A stretch of 32,025 nt of DNA from Chrysochromulina tobinii (taxonomy: Eukaryota; Haptophyta; Prymnesiales; Chrysochromulinaceae): positions 1-32,025 of the forward strand of contig JWZX01003049.1 in NCBI GenBank assembly GCA_001275005.1. The letters run 5' to 3'. Shown here in pieces: positions 7,520-17,556 of the stretch. The position numbers and the translations under genes are program-made. The notes beneath the pieces are model-generated. The model ran no database searches. It was not told the origin of the DNA and saw nothing but the letters and a program-made list of their open reading frames with translations. Numbering within the stretch: position 1 is the stretch's first letter; each line of letters starts with the position of its first letter.

Positions 7520-10390
7520 AATGACATTGCTTGCCACTGAGCTCCTCCTAACCACCAGCTCAGTTGGAAAAGCAGAAGCATCAGCTTGCATGGTTACGTC
7601 GTGCTCCTACGGCCTCTCTTACCTCTCCGCTTCAACCAACAGTCGGTGCAGTTCCTTTGCCACTTTACGCTCTGCTACCGCGTACCATCTTCATCAGACG
7701 CCCTGGCGAGTGCTCTGCGAGAAGGCGGAAGCAACTTTCGACCGCCTGCTTCTGGTCATCTGGTGCGTGGTGGACAAAACCGAGCTTGTGATTCGCATCC
7801 TCAAGAAGTTTGAGCCTGATGATTCGCTCATCCACACGTTCGTGAAGAACAGCTCAAGAACAGCTCGAAGATCGTGAAGAACAGCGGCGAGCTACTCTTC
7901 GAACTGCCGCGATACGACTTATGCTTCGAGCTCTCCAGTGACAACCAACAGCTGTGGTCGAAGAACTTAATTGGCTTCTCCCTCACAGCAAGACTCAGCA
8001 GCTCAAGACGCTCCACGGCTTCTAGCAGTATCTCGTACTTGAGTCGGGCAAGCAGAAGATCCTCATTGTTCCGCGGGGCGACGTGGTGAGAGAAGGTGAG
8101 CGGGTCTTCATCGACGGATCGAGCGCGTGCGACGCCAAGCGTGAAGTCACTGAAGTGCATAGGTATGACGTGCACGAGCGTTTCAAGAGTCTCGAGTCGC
8201 CAGCTGGTCTACAGCTGGTCGGCACTCGGTACTAGCGCGCCTGCTGCTGGCCGCGCTTTCTGCTGCTACTGGCACGGTCGACCATATGCAGGCTCACAGC
8301 AGACCGGCGGAGAGCCGGAGAGTCGGCTATCGAGCTAGTGCGCCAGTGCTGGGTGAATCGTCCGCTCGATTGCGAAGAGAGCAAGCACAGCTCCAGTCCG
8401 TCTCCAACTTTAGCCAGCTCGTGCCCGCCCTTCCTTTGATCTGCCACGAGTTGTACATGAGCGCGCGTGAGATGAGTTTTCTACACGCCCCAGATGCTGA
8501 TCCCCCAGAGAAGCTGGCATTCAACGCGGACGGCGGACCCCGCGACGGAGTATACACACAGCGGAAGCAGGCTATGCAACTCAACGCGCACGAGATGTTG
8601 CGCCCTGACGAGGAAACGCGCTCGCTCGCGCACTTGGTGAGACCGCGCTCGCTAAAGAACCTCGAGCGCAATCTTGACGTCCTGCCTCCGAGTCGGAGGA
8701 GGCCACAGCAAGGTGATCCAAGAGACCGAGGAGACTTTGAAGGCGATGATCACGGAGTCGTCTACGGACTCTTGACCCATCGCTGCCTTTCCCCCTAGTT
8801 GATGTCGCAGACTTTGAAAGCACACAGCCCGGCAAGCACATGTTCACGGAGCTCCGCGATAGCTGGGGGGCGCACCAAAAGATGCTCTCAATCCAGCTTG
8901 CAGCGAAGCACACCATCCTGGCGGATCTCAAGAGACAGCGAGAGACGATTAGCGTCGTCTCGTGCATTCGGGTGCAATGTCCTGCCAACTTCAACATGCG
9001 CCGTGCCGCAAACCGTGTCCGGAATGCAAACCTGGTCCCGCACGTGACACTTCGTGACCTCGCCCGAGTATCGCCCGAGCAGCGCTCCACTCAGCCGAGC
9101 TGCTGCGCTTCAACCCGTTCCTCTCGGTATAGGGGCAGAAGCACAGTAAGGCACAGCTGCACGAGTGGGTGCTTGACTGGCTCAAGTACTGCGTGCTCGA
9201 AGACCAACTAGAGCGCATGCATTCGAGCGCCTTGGCAGCGGCCTCTGCCTCCGCCGCTGCCGCCTTCCAGGAGCTCAAGCGTGAGCTCGAAGAGATCGGG
9301 CGCGAATGGGAGGTGCATGTACACCCGGAGTGAGGAGTGGCTGGTCTTCAAAGTTGAGCAGTAGCTCAAGATCCGGCGGGTGCAGTACATGACAAGGGCA
9401 ATCCCTGTGCCGCTACTCAGCTCAGCATGGGCGAGGGCAAGACGCGCGTCATCCTCCCGATGCTTCAGCTGCACCTGCGCGGCCGGGCAAACTCGTGAGG
9501 ATGCACTTCCTCACTATTCCTCACAAAGCTCCTCGTCGAGGCTTACTTCTTCCTCCACCGTGGACACCTCACCGCCAGCCTGATGAATCGGCGGCTGTGC
9601 CTGCTGCCCTTCCACCGCAAGGTGAAGCTCACGATCAATGACGTGCTACGGATGTACCAAGGGCTGCTGCGCTGCGAGCGAAACGGCGGCGCTGTTTTCT
9701 TCACATCAGAGCACCGTCTTTCACTGCAGCTCAAGGGCCACGAGCTGCGCCTCTCTGAGAAGGGCAGCGGGGCTAATGCGGACAGCTTTGAGCGGATCCG
9801 CGCCAAGCTTGACCAGCTGCACAGCCTGCCGTACCACGATGTGAGAGCGACGAGGAGCTACGCCACCACACAGTTCCAGCTAATCTACGCATGGGGTAAG
9901 CTGCAAGCCTTTGCCGGCGGGGTCCGAGCGATGGATCGCAGCAGAGGCGCTCCTACGCGAAATCCAGCACAATCCTGAGGCGACGATAATCCTCGCCACG
10001 CCCGACGTCTCGAAGCGGCAGAAGCGGCAGCTAAGCGGCAGCCACTCTTCTGGCGCTTGGCCCGCAGGCGCAGGAGGCTGAGTACACGCTGTGGCTGTCC
10101 TCCGCTTCGCAGATGATTAACGATGAGCAGAGGCAGGCGCTCGACTCGGTTGACAAGCTCGATCTGACGAGCGAGCCGCAGCAGCTAGACATGCTCTTTA
10201 CCCTGTGCAAGTACAATATGGCTGCGGTCAACTTCTGGCTCAATAGCTGTGTGCTTCCGCGTGAAACAATGCAGTTCCCCAACCGCCTGTGGCCAACGCG
10301 TTCAACTTGACTGACAATCCCTCAGGCGAGGTGATCGGCTTCTCGGGCACCAAGGACAACAATCCTCGAGCGAACAGCTGTGTGTCTCAG
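7520..10390 (+). pseudogene. Decayed giant DUF3638/DUF3645-type protein gene
   Basis: Colinear fragments of one large protein are spread over all three plus frames with many frameshifts and stops. In order they are: an RLLLVIWCVVDKTELVIRIL segment (about 7750-7805); ELLFELPRYDLCFEL and QYLVLESG with KILIVPRGDVV (about 7890-8090); EVHRYDVHERFKSL (8150-8195); LLRFNPFLS and HEWVLDWLKYCVLEDQLERM (9100-9220); EEWLVFKVEQ-stop-LKIRRVQY (9330-9390); Walker-A-like NPCAATQLSMGEGKTRVIL (about 9397-9453); LTASLMNRRLCLLPFHRKVKL and EHRLSLQLKGHELRLSEKG (9565-9770); and AAVNFWLNSCVLPRETMQFP then GEVIGFSGTKDN (10220-10365). This order matches what I recall of very large DUF3638/DUF3645 proteins in fungi, oomycetes and algae. 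At least one stop (TAG before LKIRR) and a frameshift near 9393 are clear, so it is unlikely to be functional. Its function is unknown in any organism I can cite. Confidence 0.75.
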
Positions 10391-10403
10391 ACCAGCACGA
10401 TCG

Positions 10404-10428
10404 AGGGGAGGGTGGGTCGGAGGGTGGG
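10404..10428 (+). other. G-quadruplex candidate
   Basis: GGGG, GGG, GGG, GG, GGG and GGG runs separated by one or two nucleotides occur here on the plus strand, enough for a four-tract quadruplex with short loops. It lies just past the last recognisable codons of the decayed gene. Confidence 0.55.
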
Positions 10429-10455
10429 AGGCAGCGTGTGAGACATATGGGCTAG

Positions 10456-10545
10456 GCTACATGGGGACGCTCACGGCTCACCCAGGCTGTCTGTGGGGGG
10501 CTGGGGGCTTGGGTACATGGGGACGCTCACCCAGGCTGCTGTGGC
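10456..10545. repeat. Two-copy direct repeat of TACATGGGGACGCTCAC
   Basis: TACATGGGGACGCTCAC followed by CCAGGCTG occurs at about 10458 (with a seven-base insert GGCTCAC) and at about 10514. The repeats flank a G-rich stretch. The region 10391-10750 holds no recognisable gene and serves as the upstream region of the DUF1992 gene. Confidence 0.6.
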
Positions 10546-10855
10546 TGGGTTAAACTGAACAACCATGTCCTACCATGTCACGTGTGTGTGTCTGCGTGAA
10601 ACTGGTCCTACCGACAGTACACCGCGAAGCGCGCGCTAGCCCGCCCCTGTTTAGGGGCGGCATGGTGGCTGCTCACGCGACCACTCAGCACTGGCGATTA
10701 TCAGATCGCATGAACGTTTCACAGCGTACAGCAGCGTTGTACAGCGATCGATGAACGCGTCCCAAGAGAGACTGAGGTGCGTGTCTGTGAACTCCTCCTG
10801 GTACCAACTCACAGTGAAAAGGTCGTGCGTGCCCGGAACTTTCCTTCCCCGAAGC

Positions 10856-12424
10856 ATGCGGGCAACTGGCTCACTCGCCGCGAAAGGTTCACTCGCCGCG
10901 TCGCGTGCGAGCGTCTGTGCACGAGTGAGGCGCCTGTGCACGAGTGACACGCGCGGAGCTGCGCTGGGCGCGTACGGTGGAAAGGGTAGCAAGGGCAGCG
11001 GCAAGTCGCTCATGGGCTCGAAGGCACGTGGGCGAGGAGCGCACCTCACCATGGAAGAGCTTGCGGCCCTTGAGCGCGGCGAGCTGCAGGCTGACCTCGA
11101 TCTGGATGCGGGCGATGTGCTGATGGAGGTGCTGGCAGAGGACCATCGCCACAGGAAGGACTCGAGGAGCCTCGAGTTCCTCGAGGGCGGTTCCTCGAGG
11201 GCTGGTGGCGCCAACGACGAGGAGGTCCGGCGAGCTGAGCCGAGGATTGCGCATCGCCAATACCTCACAGACGCGGGCGTTGGGCCAGGTACCATGTTCC
11301 AGCGGCAGCAAGCCGCGCAGCAGCGGCGCCTTGAAATCGCCCAATCGAATGCATTCGACTACCACATGCCTCAGGAGGCGAAGGCAGCGCGCGAGCACGA
11401 GCGCCGTTCGCGGGCCAAGATGCGCGAGCACGACGTTGTGGAGAACCGCATTCAAGAGGCGATGTCGACTGGCGCGTTTGACAATCTGCCCGGGGCAGGG
11501 AAGCCTCTCAAGCGCGAGGAGAATGTCTTCGAGCAGATCTCCGGTGATGCGATGGCCCATCGGATTCTGAAGAACGCAGGCATCGCTCCGGGTTGGGTGG
11601 AGCAGCGCAAGGAGATCCGCGCCGCGCTCGCCAAGGCGCGCATCGAGCTCGCCCTCGACTGGGCCTCGTGCGTGCCCGTGTGGCCGCTGCCACCTCCGCC
11701 ACCCGAGATGGCTACGTTTGCCATCGGTACCGATGTGCAGCCCGCGTCGGCCGAGCCGAAGGTCGTCGATGCGGCTCCGCCCGGCGCCGCCAGCGGCGGC
11801 TGGCGCATCTACCGCGCCCCGGCAGAGCTCCAAGACACACCAGACCCCGATGCCACCAGGACTGCGGCTGCGGCGGACGCGGCGCCCAGGACGGCGGACG
11901 AGGCGCCAGTAGCGGCGACGGCCTCAGCGTCGGCTGCGGAGGAGGCAGAGCCCTCGGAGGATGAGCTCAAAGCCCGGGAGCAGGCAGCCGCGGCGGCCGC
12001 GGCACTGGCCAAAGCACAGGCCGCCGAGATGGCGAACGCGGCCGCGGCGAGCGGTCCACAGCCGTTACATTGGGCGGCGTCCATCGCACGCTTCCATGAA
12101 GAGCTCAAGGTCGTCAACAAGATGATCGACTCTTTCAACCTGAGCGTGCCTGCCTCGTGGCAACAGATACACAAGCTCCAGCCTGCAGCTGAGCTCACGC
12201 GCGCGCTCCACGAGGCGCCGCAGCGCGTGCAGGAGCTCAAGGCCGAGCGGCGCAGCCTACGCGCCGAGGCCGAGGCGCTCGCTGCCTCGTCGAGCAGCGC
12301 GGGCAGGAGCGCCATGGGAGCGGCTGCACTATTTGGCGGCGCCGAGCCCTCGTTTGCGGTGCGACAAGGGCCCTACTTCCCAAACGTCTTCGAGGCCTTG
12401 GCGTCGGCGCTGTTCTCGCGTTGA
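10856..12424 (+). CDS. DUF1992 / DNAJC28-type protein, probably mitochondrial
   Basis: Single-exon gene, 522 aa from ATG 10856. That start is preferred over the in-frame ATG 10751 because it begins an Arg/Ala/Ser-rich presequence (residues 1-33, RATGSLAAKGSLAASRASV) typical of mitochondrial import. The conserved DUF1992 core lies at about 195-265: ENRIQEAMSTGAFDNLPGAG, then KPL, then AHRILKNAGIAPGWVEQRKEI. A second conserved piece near 425-470 (FHEELKVVNKMIDSFNLSVP) matches the C-terminal part of DNAJC28. Between them is an Ala/Pro/Glu-rich insert of more than 100 residues. No J domain (HPD) is visible. The family's biochemical role is poorly known; DNAJC28 has been linked to Golgi/COG biology in animals, and the domain also occurs in bacteria. 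Confidence 0.85.
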   Translation: MRATGSLAAKGSLAASRASVCARVRRLCTSDTRGAALGAYGGKGSKGSGKSLMGSKARGRGAHLTMEELAALERGELQADLDLDAGDVLMEVLAEDHRHRKDSRSLEFLEGGSSRAGGANDEEVRRAEPRIAHRQYLTDAGVGPGTMFQRQQAAQQRRLEIAQSNAFDYHMPQEAKAAREHERRSRAKMREHDVVENRIQEAMSTGAFDNLPGAGKPLKREENVFEQISGDAMAHRILKNAGIAPGWVEQRKEIRAALAKARIELALDWASCVPVWPLPPPPPEMATFAIGTDVQPASAEPKVVDAAPPGAASGGWRIYRAPAELQDTPDPDATRTAAAADAAPRTADEAPVAATASASAAEEAEPSEDELKAREQAAAAAAALAKAQAAEMANAAAASGPQPLHWAASIARFHEELKVVNKMIDSFNLSVPASWQQIHKLQPAAELTRALHEAPQRVQELKAERRSLRAEAEALAASSSSAGRSAMGAAALFGGAEPSFAVRQGPYFPNVFEALASALFSR

Positions 12425-13074
12425 ACTTCCCTATGCGGTCTCACGCCGCGCATATCGGGAAATGTTTACCGCGCGAATGAATTGGAAATGTCCTAGTGGC
12501 CGGGCTCGCACGCAATTGCTCGCACGGCTGGTGGGGCGGAGTTGCTTCTTGTCGGGGTAAACGAGAACAATAAGGACGAATTACGAATCCGAACCCCGTG
12601 CGGTGTATGCTGTATCCGTCGGTCCGGTCCAATCTCGCAAAACGCATGCGCGAAGACCGACCCGGCACGACGCACATCCCACCCCACCTCTGTATGTCAG
12701 CTGTCTCCTCGCGTCGCCGGCTGTATCACAAGACACAAGCCGGCGCGAAGAGAGCCTTTCTCTGAGAGACGCGGATTACCCGTAGTTGTGCGTCCTCGTC
12801 CTGGCGCCGTCGGTCTTCCCTGGCGCGCGATTACATGTAAGGAGCCGCGAACCGGTTGAGGTGCACGTTGGGTCCTACCGTACGCTGTTATGCTCCGGCC
12901 TCGCGAGTCGCGTACGTTCATCGTTGCTCCCGTCCTCCTTGACGCCTTTTTCTTTTCTTGCGTGACGATGCCAAATCCCAACTCGTCATCCCGCCGCGTT
13001 CGCGTCGCATCGTCGGACGGCAACGCTGCGCTGCTATTCGCAGCTGGCTCGCGATGCCTTCGTGTTCGTGGCCA
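12425..13074. other. 650-nt convergent intergenic region, no gene seen
   Basis: This region lies between the stops of the DUF1992 gene (+) and the PARP gene (-), so it should hold both 3' untranslated regions and terminators. Short ORFs such as 12542-12859 have no family resemblance or supporting start context. No structured RNA or repeat was recognised. Confidence 0.6.
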
Positions 13075-15324
13075 TTACGTAAAGTCGAATTTGACCTGCA
13101 GCACATAGCGCTGGCGCACCTGGCTCGTGTCGTACACGATGAACTCGTTGTACAGTAGCGAGGTCGGCTGGTCGCCGAGCACGGTGTTCTTGGCGCCCTT
13201 GCCGAGCGGTACCTTGACGTGAGGCTCGCCGGGGAGCGTCGTATCTTCAGACGGATCGGGCGCCGTGCGGCCCTGGCCCCAGGTCGAGTCTGCCTTGGCC
13301 TTGCGGCACGACTTCTCGGCCTCGTACTCGGCGGCTGTGCGTACGTATTGTTGGCCAAGCGCCACCTCGGAGAGAAGCATCACGGCCGCCGGCTCCTGGC
13401 GCGAGGCGAAGCAGTAGTTGGCGCTCTTGCTCGACATGTCGGCGAAGTAGACGCCCTTGCCGAACATGTAGCCCGTCGACGGCGCCTCGGGCGGCGCGAT
13501 GCGCAGGCCCTGTGAGATGATGCCACACCAGTTCGTCAGGCGCGAGCCGTGCCAAAGCAGCTGCCGGTTTCCGATGGCGGAGGTGAACCTGGCGGCCTCG
13601 CCCTCTCGCTCAATCTCGAAGGCTTGCTCGAGCACGAGCGAGTACGTGTTGTGCGTGCTCGCGTGCGTGTTCTGAAGGTACCGGTTGAGGAGCGCGTGCA
13701 GCGGCGAGCCCTTGTCGATGGGCGTGAGCTGCGCCTTGAGCTGCGCGTAACGCGCGTCGACTGGGTGCACGTCGCAGCCGAGGCCCTTGGTGTCGATGAC
13801 GCGTGAGGCGAGCTCGATCTCACCGAGGGCCTCGAGCATGTCGATCTTGTCCTTGAGCATCTGCGCCGTCTCGATTGGAGGCAGCCGTTGGCGCTTCTCG
13901 GTCGTGTGCGGGATCACGCTGTAGAAGCGGTTGGAGAGCTCGACGATCTGCTTGTACGCGGGCGAGGAGGCATCGACGTCGACGGCGCCCATGCTCTTGC
14001 CCTCGAGCTGCTTGCCCGAGGCACCGCCCGCGACGGCGCCGCCATTCGAACGGATGACCTCCCCAAGCTCCCGGAGTGCCTCGTACCCGTCCAGGATGGT
14101 CTTCTTCTTGAGCTTACCCAGAGGCATCTTGGCCGGGTCGAAGCCGATCTCGCGCATCGTGCGCTCCATCATGCGGATGTCGGCGATCTGAGCGACAAAG
14201 CTCTGCACGCGCGGGTCGAGTTTCGACTCGACGGGCTTTGGCGGCGCCAACGCCGGCGCGTCCGTGGACGCCGCCGCAGAGGTCTTCGCCGCGTCCTCGG
14301 CGCCGTCCTCGGTGCCGTAGTCGCGCTCGATGAGGGTGTACTTGCCGGCGACCGGCTCGAAGTCGTGGCGCTCCTGCCACTTGTTCTTCGTCTTGTCGTG
14401 GAACTTAGACTCGAAGTCTTTCTTCGCTGGGCCGAGGCCCATCGGGCCGCGGCACGCGTTCTGGAGATTGCGTTCCTCACCCACACGGCCCCAGCGGTTC
14501 CACGTGTAGTACTGGGGCGGCGTCGCGTCCGTCTCGAGCAGCTGGATGATGTAGTATTTGTTCTTGTTCTGCCCAATGTCCGTCTGGTTGAGCAGCGCGT
14601 CGAACACGTTCTTGCCGTCGTCGTACACATGGCATGCGTTTGCATGCGGGCAAGAGGCGTCGACCGCCGCGCGCCCTTTGACGACCTCGGTGCGCACGCC
14701 GTCGGAGGACCCGCCGCCCGTGCTCGTGTATCGCACCTGGCTCACGCCACCCGCCTTGACCGACTTGGCGCCGACGACCGCGCTGCCGCCCGTGGCCATG
14801 GCCGGTGGCGGCGGTGCGAGTGCCTTTGCAGTCGGTGCGGCGGTGGCGCCCATGCTTTTGGTCCCGCCGCCCGGGAGGTGAGCGGGCTTGGGCGGTGGCT
14901 GTGCCGGTGGATCACCGTTGGCCATGCGGCACACCGGCCGCTGCAGCTTGGCGTTGTCGAGTCGATACTGGAAGAAGTGGAGCACGGACGAGCTTGCGGG
15001 ACCGGAGCCACTCAGGTCGACGCGGTGGTAGTCGCTAATCTTCTCCTCCTTGGCACCCGCTTTCAAGGCCGCCTCGAGAGCGGCAGTGACATCCGGGGGG
15101 TATGGCGTCCACTCGCGCTCAGTTGGGCTCTTGTCGCTCGCCCAGAACCAGGCCGCGGCGCCCACCTTCACTTTCTTGGATTCCTGATCATCATCAGCGT
15201 CAAGGTCGATCGGTTTTCGCTTCTTGTTCGCCTCTGCGAGACGCGCGACGAGGTCCGCCTTGAGTCCTGAGGTGTCCTCGCCAATCGCGGCGAGTTCGGC
15301 GCGCAGCTCTGCCACAGTCGGCAT
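13075..15324 (-). CDS. Poly(ADP-ribose) polymerase with SAP, WWE, WGR, regulatory and catalytic domains
   Basis: Single-exon gene, 749 aa from ATG 15324; the frame upstream lacks another ATG. Nuclear enzyme that builds poly(ADP-ribose) from NAD+ in response to DNA breaks. Domains in order: SAP DNA-binding helix pair (1-35, TVAELRAELAAIGEDTSGLK), a basic NLS-like stretch (about 35-53), a WWE-like domain (58-135, WFWASDK, EWTPYPPDV, QYRLDNAKLQRPVCR), a Pro/Ala linker, a WGR domain (about 215-330; NRWGRVGE near 276-283), the helical regulatory domain (about 368-510) and the ART fold. The catalytic triad is H592 (LWHGSR), Y626 (KGVYFADM) and E727 (LLYNEFIVYD), so chain elongation should be possible. 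It resembles plant and animal PARP2-like enzymes, with the WWE domain added. No zinc fingers are seen. Confidence 0.92.
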   Translation of the reverse strand: MPTVAELRAELAAIGEDTSGLKADLVARLAEANKKRKPIDLDADDDQESKKVKVGAAAWFWASDKSPTEREWTPYPPDVTAALEAALKAGAKEEKISDYHRVDLSGSGPASSSVLHFFQYRLDNAKLQRPVCRMANGDPPAQPPPKPAHLPGGGTKSMGATAAPTAKALAPPPPAMATGGSAVVGAKSVKAGGVSQVRYTSTGGGSSDGVRTEVVKGRAAVDASCPHANACHVYDDGKNVFDALLNQTDIGQNKNKYYIIQLLETDATPPQYYTWNRWGRVGEERNLQNACRGPMGLGPAKKDFESKFHDKTKNKWQERHDFEPVAGKYTLIERDYGTEDGAEDAAKTSAAASTDAPALAPPKPVESKLDPRVQSFVAQIADIRMMERTMREIGFDPAKMPLGKLKKKTILDGYEALRELGEVIRSNGGAVAGGASGKQLEGKSMGAVDVDASSPAYKQIVELSNRFYSVIPHTTEKRQRLPPIETAQMLKDKIDMLEALGEIELASRVIDTKGLGCDVHPVDARYAQLKAQLTPIDKGSPLHALLNRYLQNTHASTHNTYSLVLEQAFEIEREGEAARFTSAIGNRQLLWHGSRLTNWCGIISQGLRIAPPEAPSTGYMFGKGVYFADMSSKSANYCFASRQEPAAVMLLSEVALGQQYVRTAAEYEAEKSCRKAKADSTWGQGRTAPDPSEDTTLPGEPHVKVPLGKGAKNTVLGDQPTSLLYNEFIVYDTSQVRQRYVLQVKFDFT

Positions 15325-15619
15325 TTGCGCTCGTGTGCGGCGCGAGCGCTCGTGGATCCGCTCGTGTGTGCGCGCCGAAGCACCACGCTGTGCTGTGAAC
15401 ACTCGCCGCGAGCGCGGTGCTGCTCCGTGTCTCAAGGGGTCAAGTAAGGTGTGTGTATTCTGAGCGGGCAGTAACAGTGCCGTAGCACCGGTTGTCGCGT
15501 CTTTCGTGTTAACGTTCACACGAACACGCACGTCCACCCCCACACCCTTCACCAAGGTAAACAGGGACCCACACCTCAAGTCATTGTCGCGATGGGAGGC
15601 TTGTGATCAGACTATAAGA

Positions 15620-16897
15620 TCAGACATGCTTAGCTCCTTGATTGAGCGGTTTGAGCTCGCTTTTCTCGCTTCTGAGCTGCACGTACTGACGCATCGCAAA
15701 AGGCGGCGGCAACCGCTCAAGTGGCACGCCCTGCAACGCAATACGATACAGCGAGCCGAAGACTGTGGGCGCAGCCTCAATGCGTGGAATGGCAGCGTAC
15801 ATGCTCCCATAGATCGATTCAAACATGTGGTACGCCATGCGGCCGTAGAATGCATGCGCAACCGCCCCCCGTCCCCCCGTCCGGTCGCACCGAAGGTCGA
15901 CACCAACCCTCGAGCAGCGCAAGTCGGAGGAGCTGCATCCCAGCTGCTCATCAGTCAGTTTGATCGCGGGTAGCCCGTCGTGCCGAACATCAAGCTTCAG
16001 CTCGTGGCTCCGATGCTGTTGCATGTGCTCATGGCGCGTCATGCCGAGTGCATGGCCGTTAGCATGGCCGTTGGCATGGCCGAGAGCTCCCCCCCTTCCG
16101 CTGCCCTCTCCCTGAGGATGCGATGGCGTCCCATCGGGTCGAGTCCCATCGACGCCGCCCGGCTGCTCTAACGGCTGCTCCGAAAGCCGCAGAGATTTGA
16201 TATGGAAGAGGTTGGTGCACTTGTAAGACTGATGCAGAGATGTGCTGTGCGGCGTGAAGCTCTGCGCCCCCGCGAAGCAGTACACGGAGAGGCGGCCCGA
16301 GGCAGCAAAGTGCTTCTTGATGGGCGGGTTGAGAACGTCCGTGATGGCCCATGGCACACGACACGGCACCGGCGTGTTGTTCGACGAGTAGCAGCAGATC
16401 TTGTGCCGTGCCCTCGTGCCGCATCGACGCGTGAGCTGCTGCCGAAACACCGTCCACACCTCCATCATGAAGGCGCTCCCATTCCGCGCAGCAGCAAAAT
16501 TGCTGACGAAATGTTGCTGGCACTCGTGCTCGGTGGTAGGAGTAGGGTCATCTTTTGACCCGTCTTTGGAGATGTAGCTGACGATCTCGTACTGATCCAA
16601 CAGCTTGCGTATTGGGCCGAGCGAGCGGGTGACCAGAAAGTCGAGGTCTGCATACAGGCCGCCGTGCGTCGCGAGCAGGGCCATACGCGCAAAGTCAGAA
16701 GCGGCGACAGCGTACGGGATTCGATCGAACTCTGGCGGAAGATGGACGTATAGGTGGAGGCTGCTCCGGTTCACCGTCCTAATTTCAAAGTCGCGGCCTG
16801 CATGGTGCTGGAAGAGAAGAAGGTGGAGCTGCAAGTAGCGCGGCATCACTGCGTACTCTGACCAGACCCACAAGGGAAGTGGCGACAACGCAGACAT
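15620..16897 (-). CDS. GT32-like glycosyltransferase with a DxD motif
   Basis: Single-exon gene, 425 aa from ATG 16897. It should transfer a sugar from a nucleotide donor, probably in the Golgi. The N-terminal half carries the family order PLPLWVWSEY (7-15), SDFARMALLATHGGLYADLDF (68-87) with DxD at D84/D86, and a DQYEIVSY strand. This matches GT32 (OCH1-like) and the related capsular-polysaccharide Gly_transf_sug group. No transmembrane anchor or signal is visible at the chosen start; an upstream exon could supply it. The C-terminal part has a Gly/His-rich insert (HANGHANGHALG) and a conserved-looking tail with YGRMAYHMFESIYGSMYAAI. Acceptor and donor sugars cannot be predicted. Confidence 0.75.
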   Translation of the reverse strand: MSALSPLPLWVWSEYAVMPRYLQLHLLLFQHHAGRDFEIRTVNRSSLHLYVHLPPEFDRIPYAVAASDFARMALLATHGGLYADLDFLVTRSLGPIRKLLDQYEIVSYISKDGSKDDPTPTTEHECQQHFVSNFAAARNGSAFMMEVWTVFRQQLTRRCGTRARHKICCYSSNNTPVPCRVPWAITDVLNPPIKKHFAASGRLSVYCFAGAQSFTPHSTSLHQSYKCTNLFHIKSLRLSEQPLEQPGGVDGTRPDGTPSHPQGEGSGRGGALGHANGHANGHALGMTRHEHMQQHRSHELKLDVRHDGLPAIKLTDEQLGCSSSDLRCSRVGVDLRCDRTGGRGAVAHAFYGRMAYHMFESIYGSMYAAIPRIEAAPTVFGSLYRIALQGVPLERLPPPFAMRQYVQLRSEKSELKPLNQGAKHV

Positions 16898-17556
16898 CGA
16901 AAAAGGTTCGTAAACGGACAGGGGAGATCGTGTCAGTTCTCAGTTGTCGGGCACGGTTTCCTCTCGCGTTCCTATTTGGCATTATGCATGCTCAAGTTAC
17001 ATGTCGTAAAACAATTGCCTGGCTTGCGGCAACGCCTCAGCAGGCCGCTCAGGACTCCGTGGATGCGATGCGTAGTGGGGACCCAAGCTCTTCCAAGGCC
17101 ACACGACGGAGGAGCCAGCGCAAGCCCGCGCGCGCACGACATATTTTACTCGCACACAGACACACGGTCCCGGTCACTTGCACACGCTCGGCTGCCTCGT
17201 CCCCTCCGCCCTCCGCGCATCGGCGCGCGGACGGGACGAGCGGTGGCTCGTGCGGGTGCCGGGTCCCACGCGCGACGGGAGGTGCGCCGAGGCGTGCGGG
17301 GTGCGGGGGCTGCGGGCGTGCGGCGGTGAGCGAACGTTGAAGGGAGAAGCCAGTTCCAGCCAGAAGCGAGAAGGGGGCTTGACGACCCGTAAGCGTTTTT
17401 TCGTCACCAAAACAAAGCACAGATTCAGCACCTATTTATCCGCGCGCGCTAGCTCGCTCGACGCGCTAGCGGGTAGTTGCCATCCATGTGGGCCCCGTTC
17501 TAGAGTATCATTCTGTGCTGTCGGGCAGCCCACACGCATGCTCTCTCTCTCTCTCT
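16898..17556. other. Intergenic region of about 660 nt, no gene seen
   Basis: It lies between the upstream side of the GT32-like gene and the 3' end of the thioredoxin-fold gene, both on the minus strand. It includes a short CT microsatellite at about 17539-17558 that overlaps the thioredoxin stop region. Small ORFs here show no family resemblance. A missing 5' exon of the glycosyltransferase could lie within 16898-17050, but none was identified. Confidence 0.5.

Noticed and set aside
9397-9453. An ATPase or helicase gene based on the MGEGKT motif
   Set aside because: The flanking motifs match DUF3638-type proteins rather than a helicase, and the frame is broken on both sides.
11809-12315. 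168-aa minus-strand Ala/Ser-rich ORF
   Set aside because: Antisense to the Ala-rich part of the DUF1992 gene.
13888-15270. 460-aa plus-strand ORF
   Set aside because: Antisense shadow of the PARP gene, whose catalytic and WGR motifs are unmistakable.
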